From: Odontesthes bonariensis
Lineage: Eukaryota; Chordata; Actinopteri; Atheriniformes; Atherinopsidae
Assembly (NCBI RefSeq): GCF_027942865.1
Contig: NC_134509.1
Span: 26,470,697-26,534,696 of the forward strand
Direction: 5' to 3'
DNA length: 64,000 nucleotides
Shown here piece by piece: positions 24,588-35,510 of this stretch; position 1 is the first letter of the stretch, and the number at the start of each line of letters is the position of its first letter. The notes under the pieces were generated by a model that was not told where the DNA came from, ran no database searches, and worked only from the letters and a program-made list of their open reading frames with translations. The position numbers were made by a program, and so were the translations under genes.

Positions 24588-27500
24588 ATGCAATGCCGAA
24601 CCTCCAGCAGTAGCTTGAGAGTGTGATCATCTTTGATTCTGCCCTCACAGCGAGCCACAGCAGCCAGATTAGTGAACCACACACAAGGGATCCAGTATTT
24701 GTTATAAGGAGAGTGGAGACCCTCGAACTTCTTTCGTTCCTCTCTGGTCATGAATCCTGCACAAATGGAATCCCAAAAGGGGAAGAATTCAGGATAAATG
24801 TCAATGTGCTCTTCATTTTAAAACAGCTGCGACATGTTTGCTTCAGAAAACTGTGAGGAGAGGATTGAAACAACAGTATCTTATGATCGTGATAAGGGCT
24901 CAAAATAGCTTCTTCTTTTCTTTTTTTTTTTTTTTTTTAAATTGCCGGTGAATTTCAAGAAGTGCCTGTCCTTGTCATTTATTTTGTGCTCACTGGCCAA
25001 AGGAGACTGATGTGTGTGTCTCCATCTCCAGCGCTCCAGATCAGTTTGAGAATTACATTCTGTGAAAGGTGCAATGGATGCTGTGTGTTTTGGCTAATCA
25101 AACCCTGCCATTCCCATCCCCACCCCAGTCCCTCTCACCAGCCTCTACCACGTGGTCCATGGTGGGGAAACGTTTGAATACGGCAGTGCTGACGGAGCGG
25201 AGGATGAGCAGGGCTGACAGACTGGCGTAGCGCATCATGGTGCGTCTCAGCAGGCGGCCTCGTTCATCGTTCCCCTGGAGGCCCCCTGATAGGACACACA
25301 TGAGCCTGTCAGGGAGTGGGATGCTGGTGTACTGGTTCCACCAGCGGTTCACCACCAGGGTCACATAGAAACCTGCAAACAGCAGCAGAGACACAGGTTA
25401 CACCTGCTAAATGGTAGGTTTCTGAAAACTCACTGTGCATTAGGGTGAGGGGTGTCCATCATATTGACTGTCAGAGATTAGATCACCTTAACTTATCACC
25501 TACTCTATGTGAGCATAAGAAGTAAAGAAAGAAAAAAAAAATACTAAATTAACTCACAGTACAGGTGTGGTTCAATGCACTGTAAAGAACAGGTTGGCAT
25601 CTATTTTTCAGGGATCCTACGTTAAATTATATATTAATAAGATTTCAAGCAGTTTATTGCAAATTCATATTTAGTTCAACACCGTCTATCTTCACTTAAT
25701 AAATTTACAAAAGTCAGATAATCTGTATAAACTAAACGTTGATGCGATGACACGTGAATCGCTTCATTACTGACTTTATTGCTCTTTTTTACAACTCATG
25801 ATGATAAGAAGTAAGAATTGTGATCTTTTAAGGTGTCCTTGAGCAATAGCTCTCCAGGCTTTCTGAAGGTCTTTCAAAGTTTTTTGGGACTTTAGCTGCT
25901 TCTTCATCAATTTAAAGTCTAGTTTTTGTACCTGACCAATTTCAGAGGAATGTGTTTATTTGTTTGTTAAGCCACTTAACACTGACTTTTTAATAAACCT
26001 AACTCGAGGGATTAACCAGTGTTGTGTCTACACACAACAGACAACTTAACAGAGAACTCATTTCAAATTGTATCTTTAGGCACTTTGTTACTAGCAGCCT
26101 GTCACAGACACACAATTTGTTCCCATATCTTTAGTTGCATCTCTGAGAAATTATAACACAGATAGAAAATATTGTTTTTGCAGCAACAAGGTGATTCCCA
26201 AAAAGCGTTTAGTTGAAAACTTCTCAGCATGGTGTGCAGTGTCATTAAAAAAAATTGAGGAAACTGGACGAGTGGAGGACAAAAGAAGAAGTGTCAGGCC
26301 TAAATAACAATCTGCAGCAGATGAACAGTATCTGAAGGCGATGTCCTTAAGAAAGAGGAAAATATCAAAGACCTGACACAGATCTGAGGGATGCATCTGG
26401 ACCTTCAGCTGATCCATCTACTGTTGGCCCAAGCCTCATCAGAAATGGGCTCCATGGAAGGGTGGCTGTCAAGAAGCCATTCTTCAGGAAGGGAAACAGG
26501 GAGAAAAGGCTGAGCTATGCCAAATGACACCAGAAGTGGACTGAAAATCAGTGGCAGCAGGTCTGATGGAGGGATGAATCCTCCCCAGAGCCCGGACCTC
26601 AACATTACTGAAGCAGTGTGGGATTATCTTGACAGAGAACGGAACAAAAGGCAGCCGACATCCAAAGAGGAGCTTTGGGATGTCCTTCAAGAAGCCTGGA
26701 GAACTATTCCTGAAGACTACTTAAAGGGATAGTTCGCCTCTTTTGACATGAAGCTGTATGACATCCCATATTAGCAATATCATTTATGAACATTTTCTTA
26801 CCCCCCGCTGCGTCCTGTGAGCCGAGTTCCAGCTGAGTTTTGGCGTTGACAAAGGTAGTCCGGCTAGTTTGCTAGGGTCCCGAAAATAAAACGTCTTGGC
26901 GCTATTTCTCTCTTCCTTCGTATCACTACGGGCTGTGTTAACTGTGCAGACCGAAGTGCAGACCGAGCAGTCCCCTGCTTCCGAGCAGTAAACACCGTAA
27001 TAGGTGCGGCTATCGCTTGGTGGCTGTACGCATTGATATCAAGGAAGGCAAAAATAGCGCCAAGCGAAGTGAGGTCTGACTTATTCTGGAGGGAGGATTT
27101 TGTGATGCAAATGTATTACTCTTTTGAACGCATATTGTTTTGAGAAGCAAGACGCCTTATTTTCGGGACCCTAGCAAACTAGCCGAACTACCTTCGTCAA
27201 CGCCAAAACTCTACAGCTTCATGTCAAAAGAGGCGAACTATCCCTTTAAATAAATGACAGAAAGCTTGTCTAAGACAGTTCAGGCTGTTGAGGAAAAACA
27301 GGAGCCCAAACCAAATATGACCTTATTTGATGAATTTCCAATTCTGTTTGCAGTTTCAACAAATTGCAGCACCTTTCACTGTTTTCCTTCTAATGTCTAA
27401 AAAAATGAGAGGTGGCTGGAGACTTTTGCAAAGTATTGTACGTGTGATGGTTTTAGGTTTGTAGAAGCTAATTGGATTGCACATAAATCAAGGTATGAAG

Positions 27501-28171
27501 TGACAGAAAAATTATATTTCATAAGTGACAGAGTTATAGTGACTTTATCAGGACTTTATGATACACTACATTAATTCATGCACTCAAGCATTACTTCAGA
27601 ATATCATCTATCACCCTAATTAACTGTCATTTCCATAATCAGCTGCTTTATAAACATATCAAAGTCTGATTTACTGGAAACATACAGAACTTTGCTCAAA
27701 GTCGTGCTATGTTGAGAACTACACCCATCTTCACATCAGGAAATGCTAAAATAAAAAGAGCCAAACATGAGAATGGACCCGGTGTGGCAGCTCTCTGCTG
27801 GACAGGCTCCTGAAAGTTAATCAGTAAGCTTACCCAGCACAAAGGACATGGGGATGAGACTGGCGTAGTGGTTGCAATAAATTGCCAGCTTTTCAAAATA
27901 TCTCTTCTGGTCATCATACAGGACAAATCTAAAGAGTTCAAACAATCAAGAATATTGAATTAAGCTACTGATTGCACCAAAGGAGCGATAAACGTCTAAA
28001 GCAGCCATATCCGTCTCACCTGTAAGTGATGCTGATGGCGGTATACATGGCAAAGAAAGCCAGAAACTCTTTGTATAGCACCTTGTAGATGCTGCCTTTC
28101 CAGGCTAAAAGCAGCTTGGAGAAGCCGCAGAATCGGGCATTTGCAACTCTGGCTGTGTAGGTGACAGTCAT
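22060..28171 (-). CDS. Bestrophin-2, calcium-activated anion channel, complete
   Basis: Nine coding exons: 28020-28171, 27834-27928, 25139-25372, 24602-24756, 24379-24456, 23594-23746, 23429-23509, 23066-23220 and 22060-22843. They sum to 1887 bp, an exact 628-codon frame plus stop, all with GT/AG borders. Several exon lengths (95, 234, 155, 78, 153, 81) match the vertebrate bestrophin pattern as I recall it. The protein starts [14 protein letters not shown]. The pore-neck residues are I76, F80 and F84 in [10 protein letters not shown]. The acidic Ca-clasp is [12 protein letters not shown]. Bestrophins form pentameric plasma-membrane Cl-/HCO3- channels. Residues after about 368 are a long, poorly conserved Ser/Glu/Arg-rich cytosolic tail. 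Bestrophin family is certain. The number 2 rests on synteny with get3 and hook2. An acceptor-like sequence just upstream of the ATG suggests a non-coding 5' exon. Confidence 0.93.
24561..24587. repeat. (TG)n microsatellite in a best2 intron
   Basis: About 13 TG units lie close to the donor side of the 155-bp exon, within the intron between 24456 and 24602. Confidence 0.9.
25560..26135. other. best2 intron with a possible Tc1-like scrap
   Basis: This is intronic. The stretch 25840-25900 (agctctccaggctttctgaa and following) resembles, on the minus strand, the GEP-like segment of the Tc1 family found elsewhere in the window, but it is short and diverged. Confidence 0.3.
26140..27440 (+). mobile_element. 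Tc1-like transposon copy A, internally deleted, with nested MITE
   Basis: The copy lies in the large best2 intron. Broken frames encode transposase pieces: a helix-turn-helix/linker-like part, then [28 protein letters not shown] and WRDES. These jump directly to [14 protein letters not shown]. The catalytic middle block with the second aspartate is missing. Copies B and C share the same junction. The 3' terminus is near 27421-27440 (gacttttgcaaagtattgta), matching the outer end of copy C. A 521-bp MITE interrupts it at 26725-27245. The 5' end is unclear. It is non-functional. Confidence 0.8.
26725..27245. mobile_element. Second TTAA-flanked MITE family (521 bp), nested in Tc1 copy A
   Basis: It is flanked by TTAA at 26721-26724 and 27246-27249. 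The first and last 34 bp are perfect inverted repeats beginning AGGGATAGTTCGCCTC. Homology between the arms continues further inward (ggctagtttgctagggtccc in both), giving a long interrupted stem. No coding capacity is present. Copies B and C of the host Tc1-like family carry no insert here and read gactacttaaataaa (B) or the equivalent, so the empty site is directly visible. TTAA plus AGGGA ends fits Kolobok/T2-like MITEs; piggyBac is the alternative. It is a different family from the copies at 12327 and 49121. Confidence 0.9.
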
Positions 28172-28439
28172 GAGTGACCGGGGCTTTACAGGTCTTCTCT
28201 ATAAAAGAGCTCTGTAGGAGGAAATATGGATTGCTTTATCAAGCCACTTTTAACCGTTTTAAGTGTTTAAGAAGTCATGAGCAGACGTCATTATGTTGTA
28301 AAATGTCAAACTTTTCAAGCTGAACAACTCCCAGGTCACCTTAAAGTCTTACCTACACGTTCTAGTTGAAGTATTTCCGATTCCGTTATGGCAAGGAGCT
28401 TCATGCTAAATCCATGCTCTTACCTTTTGAGGTGGTTTG

Positions 28440-28870
28440 TCCAACTGAGCTGCTCAGCGCATCTCCGTGCGTAATTGGCACCACTGGAGAAGTGAGCTCA
28501 TGTTTTCTCTTCGAGGTGTCGTCGTCACTATCCCTCGCTCTGTACTCACCAGTGTTTTTCCCTCAACCAGTCCGTAACCCTGATATCCTCTGGCGTCAGC
28601 TCCGTTAACTCGCGTTGGCTGCATGGCAGTAATCATCCATGCCTCCTCGGTGCGTCCAGTGGTCAGTGCGCCCCCGGGGTAAATCCCCAAAACGAGGGGG
28701 AGGAGAAGCTCGTTAGCGCGGCCCCCGACCGGGAGAGCCGGCCTCGGTGATGGACCACAAGCGACAGGCCGCAGCGCCGGGGCACAAGGAGCGCACAGGC
28801 CCGCACAGTACAGCAGGGAATTATGAAACAGGAGCAAGTGGACCATGGCAAACTTTCGTGTTGAGGGAAA
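28440..28870 (-). promoter_or_regulatory. GC/CpG-rich block upstream of best2
   Basis: This is the most CpG-rich stretch between best2 and get3 (for example gcggcccccgaccgggag near 28720). It lies 270-700 bp upstream of the best2 start codon. It may hold the promoter or a non-coding first exon of best2. A 146-codon minus-strand frame (28454-28894) crosses it but resembles no protein I know and is probably fortuitous. Confidence 0.3.
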
Positions 28871-28899
28871 TGAAAACAGCAAGCAATTTCTCACTTACA

Positions 28900-30561
28900 G
28901 CTCCAAAAACACAACTTGTTGCAACTTAAATTGGAAACAAAACATCTAACAATGTTCCAGCCCAACGGAACAAAGTGTATCTTACATCAGATCACATGCT
29001 TTTTTCCCCTCAACATGTGATCAGCACTGGCGATACTTAATATTTAATGTAAAGTATATTTTGTGTCTATTTCTTCATGCTAATTTCAGCAGGAAGCTTG
29101 TTTGTGCTCCTGAAATGGCTCAACTGAGGCATCTTACTGTCGGATGCAATCTGCGGGCAGGTCAGATTGGTGTTTCTCTGCCTGCATGAAAAGTTGATTC
29201 AATCCACTCCAATTAACAGAATGATTAACCTTAAAAAACACAGTAGGTAGAGCAAAACAAAGACCACGTGGGCTGTTAGCTGAGGCAAGTTTGTTTTAAT
29301 TAACACTCGCAATATAATTTAAAGAAAATCTATAGAAAACAGATTTGTGTTGACTCAAAAGCATTCAGTGACAAAGAAGGGACATTATGCTTTCTCATGA
29401 GGATGTATTGGCCTGTCATCTACCTGCATGTTTCTGTTGGGGAAGCTTCAACCAAACCAGACTCCTGTACTCAATCAGAGTAGGGATAATCACCATTCAT
29501 TTGCTTTACATTTCATTTAAGTATACAATGAACTAAATAAGGCTACCACTTCTCTTAATAGTGTTCCATAACGGATGCCAGTAAACAAAGTAGACAGAGG
29601 ATGTTTGACAGAAAGGAGGGATGGATGAGTTTTTGCTCTGATTGAGAGCTTGTACTGTGAGCTCAGCGTTGTCGGGCAGCGCTTTCCCTTCCATTCTTTC
29701 AAACATTTCACATATGCCTCATAAAACGGATACTGCCTCCAACCACATAACCCCCTGAAGCAACAACAGTGGTCTAAAATGTTTAACGGAGGCTATGAAA
29801 CCCAAACATAGCCACATGTGCATATAAAGCTCCCAATTTAACTGAATTTAAAATCTCAGCGACACTGTTATTTAACTGCATTTACACGACCACAGTGAGG
29901 TCTAATCATCTGACAAATGGTAGAAGATGCAGTTAAAACTGCTTCAGTTTTATTTGCTGTAATAACAAGGATGGTTTTGGTAAAAACTGCTGACGACCAC
30001 ATTTCTCTTCATAGGTTTTTGTACGTTCTCTTTGTGAAACTGTTTTGTAAATTTTACAGATAGAGCCACCAAAAAAAAAGAAGAAATCACACAGAATAAA
30101 CAAAGGAGTTAACAACAACCATCTGAACGCGGTTTTATCCTGTAAATGTACAGCACCGTCACTGGAAACACGTGTTTCACAACTGAGGCGGGACACTCCT
30201 CGGGATAGAGGAGTTTTTTTTTTTTTTTCTTTTCTGTTAAACGCATTAAGACTAGAACAACTGCCACTGAGGATATGAAGACGAGAGAAGGAGAAGTGAG
30301 AGTAAGGCTACACACATAAACACTGTCTTATCTCACAACACAGCGGGTTTTGTTGGTGTGTCTGGGTTCCCCTTCAGCGTGGGTGTGTGTGTCTTGGTGT
30401 AATGGTGCTCTGCTTCAGAGGACTGAGTGGATCATCTTGTGGCCGTTGCCGGAGGGTTTGAGGCTTGTTGGAGGAGGAGCTCAGAGGAGGCGAGTTCAGA
30501 CTGCTGAGGGGTCGTCTGTGTAGGGGTGGGAGATCAGGGAGAGGTCCTGCAGGGGAGGGGA
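28900..30561. other. Spacer between best2 and get3
   Basis: No gene is recognised. The part next to get3 should be its 3' UTR. On the minus strand an AATAAA lies at 29949-29954, about 610 bp beyond the stop codon, and is a plausible polyadenylation signal. Confidence 0.5.
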
Positions 30562-32765
30562 TCACTTGTTTGGGGGTTTGTAGGGTTCCAGAAGTTGCTT
30601 AGAGAACGTGTTGACCTTGTCGGAGCCTCGAACTTCATGGGGCAGCAGCGGTAACTTGACTATGTGGAAATCTTCATAAAGGTCCTCCATCTGTTGAAAA
30701 AAAAAGAAAAAGAAAAAAAACAATTAATGAATATATTTGACACTTAACTGCAAATATTTCAAATATTTGGTAAAAAGGAGGTCCCTGAGACGTACCTGAT
30801 CTAAATATTTGGACTGAATTTTATGGCGGGCTTCACACATTTTACACGGCCTCTCTCCGTCGGGGAAAACAAGCTGGTTGACAATGATGTTGTGCGTGTC
30901 GATGCGGCACTTGGCCAGTTCCTGGATCAGTCGCTCGGTCTCATAGAGCGACAGGAACTCAGCGATACACACACAGATGAAGGTGGTCTGTTCCTAATGC
31001 CCGAATGAAAAGCAGAAAAAGGATGAACAGTTACACAACAAACACAGAAGCCCTCAGTATGTCGGACTAAACACCCATTTTATTCATCTTAAATATTCTT
31101 AAGTGTACAGTTGGTGAATTTCAACAGTCCAAGAAAACACCAGATTAATCCAAAACAACCTGCCACGACACTTAAAGCAGTCTTATAAAACAGGCCAGCT
31201 GTTTAAGTTTGGTAGGTGGGATATTATTGACTAAAAAATGAACAGTGTACAAAAATTTCAAACTTACGTTTAGACTTTGCTTGTAAAAATACTGCAAGTC
31301 TCACCCTGCTGTGCAAACTGAGTTGTCTCTTTCCCCCTTGTGTTGATTCATAAACGCAAAATTCAACCCATCCTATTTTCTGTTATGCAAGGAAGAGTCA
31401 GATAACTTTAACTATCATTCAATGCAGCTCGGGTGTCGCTTCGCAACAAGAAGGCGTCAGCTTTGAACCTCAGATAGGGCATTTCTGAGCAGAGTCTGCA
31501 TGTTTTCCAAATACCCGTGTGGGTTTTAGTACTCCAGCTTCCTCGCTGTCCTAAAATCATGCATTTGTCAATGGGTAATGCTAAATTGGCTGTAATTGCG
31601 AATGTGCATTGTTGTTCGTCTCTGCATTAGTCTGCCCAGTCCAGGAGGAACGCCACCCATCGCCCTATGACAGCCGGGATAGGTTTTCATCATCCACTGT
31701 GCTCTCTGTCACCAGGCTTTCCATCACCTTTATCTAATCTAAGTTTTGATCCCTTCATTTCAGAGTTTGTTGGTTAAAAAACTGTCACCATCCAACGATC
31801 ACCTCGATGAGCAAACTCATAGTAATCTGAGTGATGAGTAGAAACAGGCATATATTCACACCAGACATTATGCTCTGCGAACATGTCTTTCTGTTAACAA
31901 AAGGGGAGCTTTGCTCTCCGTTGTAGATCATGAAGCCCCCACCCAGGGGAAAATTAATGCGTACACCCTGGTGGTGTGATCCACATCAGATCGATAGCAG
32001 TGACTACTGCAGAGTCATTAGAAGCAGTACAGTGGGCTAACCACAACTGTGATGTGTGCGTTACTTACAGGGTCTTTAAACTGCTCGCTGACTGAGCGAA
32101 TGACTGGCAGGGTTTCCTCAAGCTTGGAGGCCAGTTGGTCTGCGTTCATGTCGCCCAGACCAAGCATGTTACACATCTAGACACAGCAAAAGGAGAAATA
32201 AAAAACACAAAACTTTAGTTAATAATCTATGTAGAATCTAATCAGAATGGAGGGGAAAAAAAACAAAAGATCCCTCCTCACCTGAGAGATGAAGGGGCTG
32301 ATCTGATTCTTGATCTGCATGAGGCGGCCCAGACCTCGCTCCACGATGGTGGGGAAGTTGAGCAGACGCAGCGTGTGGCCAGTGGGAGCAGTATCAAAGA
32401 CCACCACCGAGAAGTTCATTCCTTTAACTAACCTGAGATGCAGATAGACGACATCGGTAAGTACAACACTCACCACCCTTTCTTGATAAGCCGATTATCA
32501 ACATTAGAAAAAAAACGTGTCTGCTTTCCAGCAGCCATACTTTCATTAATTTATTTGTTTGTTTGTTTTTTACCTCATGACCTCTGCGTAGCTCATGGCC
32601 TCATCAATACCAGGGAAAGCGCTCATGGCCTCCTGCATCATCTTCTTGCCCATGCTGAGCATGTTGTCCTCCTCGAAAAACTCATCAGGCAGCTCCGCCA
32701 CGCCCAGGCTCGGGTCAATCTCCTGTATTCACACATACAGGAGAGTCACACATTAAAAAAAATTT

Positions 32766-32818
<53 letters not shown>

Positions 32819-34489
32819 CTTACAAATGTTCTGCTCATGTTTTTCTGCCCCCAAGTGATTGACTTTTGCAACAGAGCGAGGCTTGTGATGAAACATAAAA
32901 CCACCTATCCTCATGATTCTGATGAGATGAGGATATAATGCTCCTAATCTTCTAAAAAACAGGATGAATAAACTTCTTTATCTGTTTTAATAGCTGTATT
33001 TATGAAACTCTGCAAAAAGGAAAACACGAATAAGATAAGGACAATCAAGAACAACTAATAAAGGTTGATTTCCATACAGATGTTTGATCTTGCGACTATC
33101 TGCATAATTTTAAATCGCATGACTGAGATGACCTCTGAGTTGCTTCATGGGAATTCTGCCCTATTTCAGACCCTCATTCAACTCTACTTACTTACTTACT
33201 CCCTTCCTTCCTTCCTTCCTTCCTTCCTTCGCATGTCTCATAAGTGCTCCCAGTGTGCAAAGGGATTACTTGATGTGGCCTGACTTACCATTGCAAAGAG
33301 ATTGTCATAACCCTTGACCTTAGTAGGCACCTTTGAGAACTTCTGGTCAAAAGCATCAGAGATGTTATGAGCAGGGTCTGTGGAGATGATTAGGACACTC
33401 TCCCTGACAGCAGCCAGCTGGACGGCCAAACTACAGCTGAATAGGAAAACACAGGGAGCAGATGGGTTCATACAGCCACCAAACAGGACAGGGTTTTTAA
33501 GTGCTGGACTGGAGCACTTTATTTCAGCAACTTCAAGTCTACAATTTTTTATTCAGATTTTGAGAGGATCACCTTGCTCCAGGTGCTTTGATGGGACTTT
33601 ACTAAATTTACATTCAAATTACAGCCATCAAAGTTATTAAAGAAAAAGTGGTGCCCACAATGAGAGTTGTGAAAGTGACTTTTAAGATATCAACATATCA
33701 AGTTGTTCAATCATAAACCATCCTTATTAACCCCACGAGTGTAAAAAACAAACAGGTTGAGACACAAACTATCCAAAAATAAGGAAGAACGCTTCTCTAT
33801 GTTCTGATATATTAGCATGAACATATTTTCTCTAACTGTGTCATGCTATTTTCATACTTTAAAAAAGGTGTGTCCTCTTACATGCAAGTTTGTCGGCTAA
33901 CACCAGCTAGTAAAGTGTTTACCTCTACATCATAGAGTTGTCTATTAGCTAAACTAACAATATTCGCCCAGCACAATGAAGAAAGTTTTCCCGTTGAATT
34001 GCAGAAGAGATGCGAGGACAAACAAGTTTATCAAAGCGGTACAGAGACTCGTGAATCCATGTGTCAGATGGCTAATGTTAGCTGCTGACTGTGCTAGACA
34101 GCGTTCAACGACCCGGCAAACTGACACAGACGCTACTTTATTGGACATACAATACAGTAAGGATCATTTGAGATGGACATCTTAAGCAGAAAATTAACAT
34201 CCGTTAAATTCTCGTTGTGTCAAAGTGAAATACGTTATTTATTTACCGACAATATCCGCGTCAACTTGTGTGAACAGTTAGCCTAACATAGCCATCTTAG
34301 CTAGCGACCTAGTCCCGAGTACATATCAACGTTTCCTTCTACTCACCTACACGTCGTTTTACCGACACCTCCTTTTCCACCAACAAAAATCCATTTCAGA
34401 GATTTTTGCTCGATAATATTCTTCAGAGTTGGTTCTAACGGCTCCACGTCAGGCGCATCTTCAAATTCGTCTTCCAATGAAGCGGCCAT
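30562..34489 (-). CDS. Get3/Asna1 ATPase for tail-anchored protein targeting, complete
   Basis: Seven coding exons: 34347-34489, 33289-33436, 32574-32722, 32282-32432, 32069-32176, 30796-30993 and 30562-30690. They total 1026 bp, 341 residues. Get3 is a cytosolic homodimeric ATPase that carries tail-anchored proteins to the ER membrane. The P-loop [10 protein letters not shown] is at residues 37-46. Switch I is STDPAHN with D68. Switch II is DTAPTGHT at 160-167. The zinc-binding pair is C283-K-M-C286. The methionine-rich segment [14 protein letters not shown] lies in the substrate-binding region. It starts [17 protein letters not shown] and ends YKPPNK, close to human GET3 but a few residues shorter. 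It lies upstream of best2 on the same strand, as in human. All motifs are intact. Confidence 0.97.
31490..31710 (-). repeat. Degenerate interspersed repeat in a get3 intron
   Basis: The series tttagtactccagcttcctc, then catgcatttgtcaatgggta, gctaaattggctgtaattgc, cgccctatgacagccgggat follows the order of a very common teleost repeat (ggtactccggcttcctccc ... taaattgcc ... gacagctgggatagg). It is antisense relative to the fragment at about 5460-5510. It is old and diverged. The superfamily is not asserted. Confidence 0.55.
32774..32815. repeat. Homopolymer A tract (about 42 bp) in a get3 intron
   Basis: An uninterrupted A run lies about 50 bp upstream (minus-strand sense) of the 149-bp exon at 32574-32722. 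Read in the gene's direction it is a T run before the acceptor, so it extends the polypyrimidine tract. Its length may be an assembly or polymerase artefact. Confidence 0.9.
33189..33231. repeat. (TTAC)n/(TTCC)n tetranucleotide repeat
   Basis: Three TTAC units are followed by about eight TTCC units, 58 bp from a get3 exon border. Confidence 0.9.
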
Positions 34490-34956
34490 CTTGTCTGTGT
34501 ACAGTCAACGTACAGCGCGTGGGATGTACCCAGACCGCTGCATTCACCGCTCCTCGGAGATTTGGCTTACAAAGTGTACATCATGTTTGTGCGATGCGAT
34601 GCTTTTTTTCTGCGAAAACCGATTTAAAAAAAATAAAAAAAATAATTTTATATGCCGGATTTGATTCTGCTGGAATACTGTGTAATAGTTATTCTCACAC
34701 TATTATTTGTACCTGTTATGATGCATTATCACGGCAACGGGAACGTTTTTTGTACGTGGGAGCAGCTAATAGAAAGCAAAGTGCCTGGAATAAAATCCCA
34801 AAATCCAGACGAGATGAAGAGGAGATCAAGGATGTGAAGCAGGGACAAAAAAAGAGAGAGGAGGAAGAAGATAGACGATCTTTGGTGCATAAAATGGATG
34901 TGGATAATGAAGATGCATCAGGACTGTCAGAAAGGCAGTGTTATACTTTTCAGTAG

Positions 34957-35510
34957 GCAATTTTATTTATAGAGCACAATTCGTACACAAGGCAATTCAA
35001 AGTGCTTCACAGCTACATAAAATCACAAGAAGGCGATAAAATCATTAAAAAAAAATAATAATAATAATACTAAAAATTTAAAAAAAATTAAAAACCCATT
35101 AAAAATAATCATTAATTAATTAATTTAAAAGTGAAGAGTGCAGATAATATACTTCCAGGTGTCATATGCACAGCTAAATAGAACTGTTTTCAGCCTGGAT
35201 TTAAACATTGTCAGAGTTGAGGCCTGTCTCACATCTTCTGGAAGACTGTTCCAGATTTTAGGAGCATAAAACTGAAACGCAGCCTCACCTTGTTTAGTCC
35301 TGACTCTGGGCATCAGCAGGAGACCCCTCCCTGAGGTTCTCAGAGCCCGAGTTGGTTCATATGGCTCTAACATGTCAGGGATGTAGTTTGGCGCTTGACC
35401 ATGAAGAGACTTGTACACAAGCAGAGCTGTTTTAAAGTCTATTCTCTGAGCGACAGGAAGCCAGTGCAGAGACCTGAGCACTGGACTAAGTAGTAGCAGG
35501 AACAACACTT
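34957..35510 (-). mobile_element. L2-type LINE 3' fragment
   Basis: Read on the minus strand it encodes LSPVLRSLHWLPVAQRIDF, KTALLVYKSLHGQAPNYI, EPYEPTRALRTSGRGLL, AFQFYAPKIWNSLPEDV and FKSRLKTVLFSCAY. It is followed by an L2-type 3' UTR (gaagcactttgaattgcctt). The same protein blocks occur in the LINE at 12829-13538, but the nucleotide sequence is clearly different, so it is another subfamily. The 5' truncation is typical of target-primed insertions. It lies 470 bp upstream of get3. Confidence 0.85.

Noticed and set aside
28454-28894. 146-codon minus-strand open frame upstream of best2
   Set aside because: It lies in GC-rich sequence where stops are rare, has no recognisable domain, and sits in the presumed promoter/5' UTR of best2.
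34429-34956. 175-codon plus-strand frame opposite the get3 first exon
   Set aside because: It is antisense to the certain get3 start exon and continues into its upstream region. It shows no family resemblance and fits a shadow frame.
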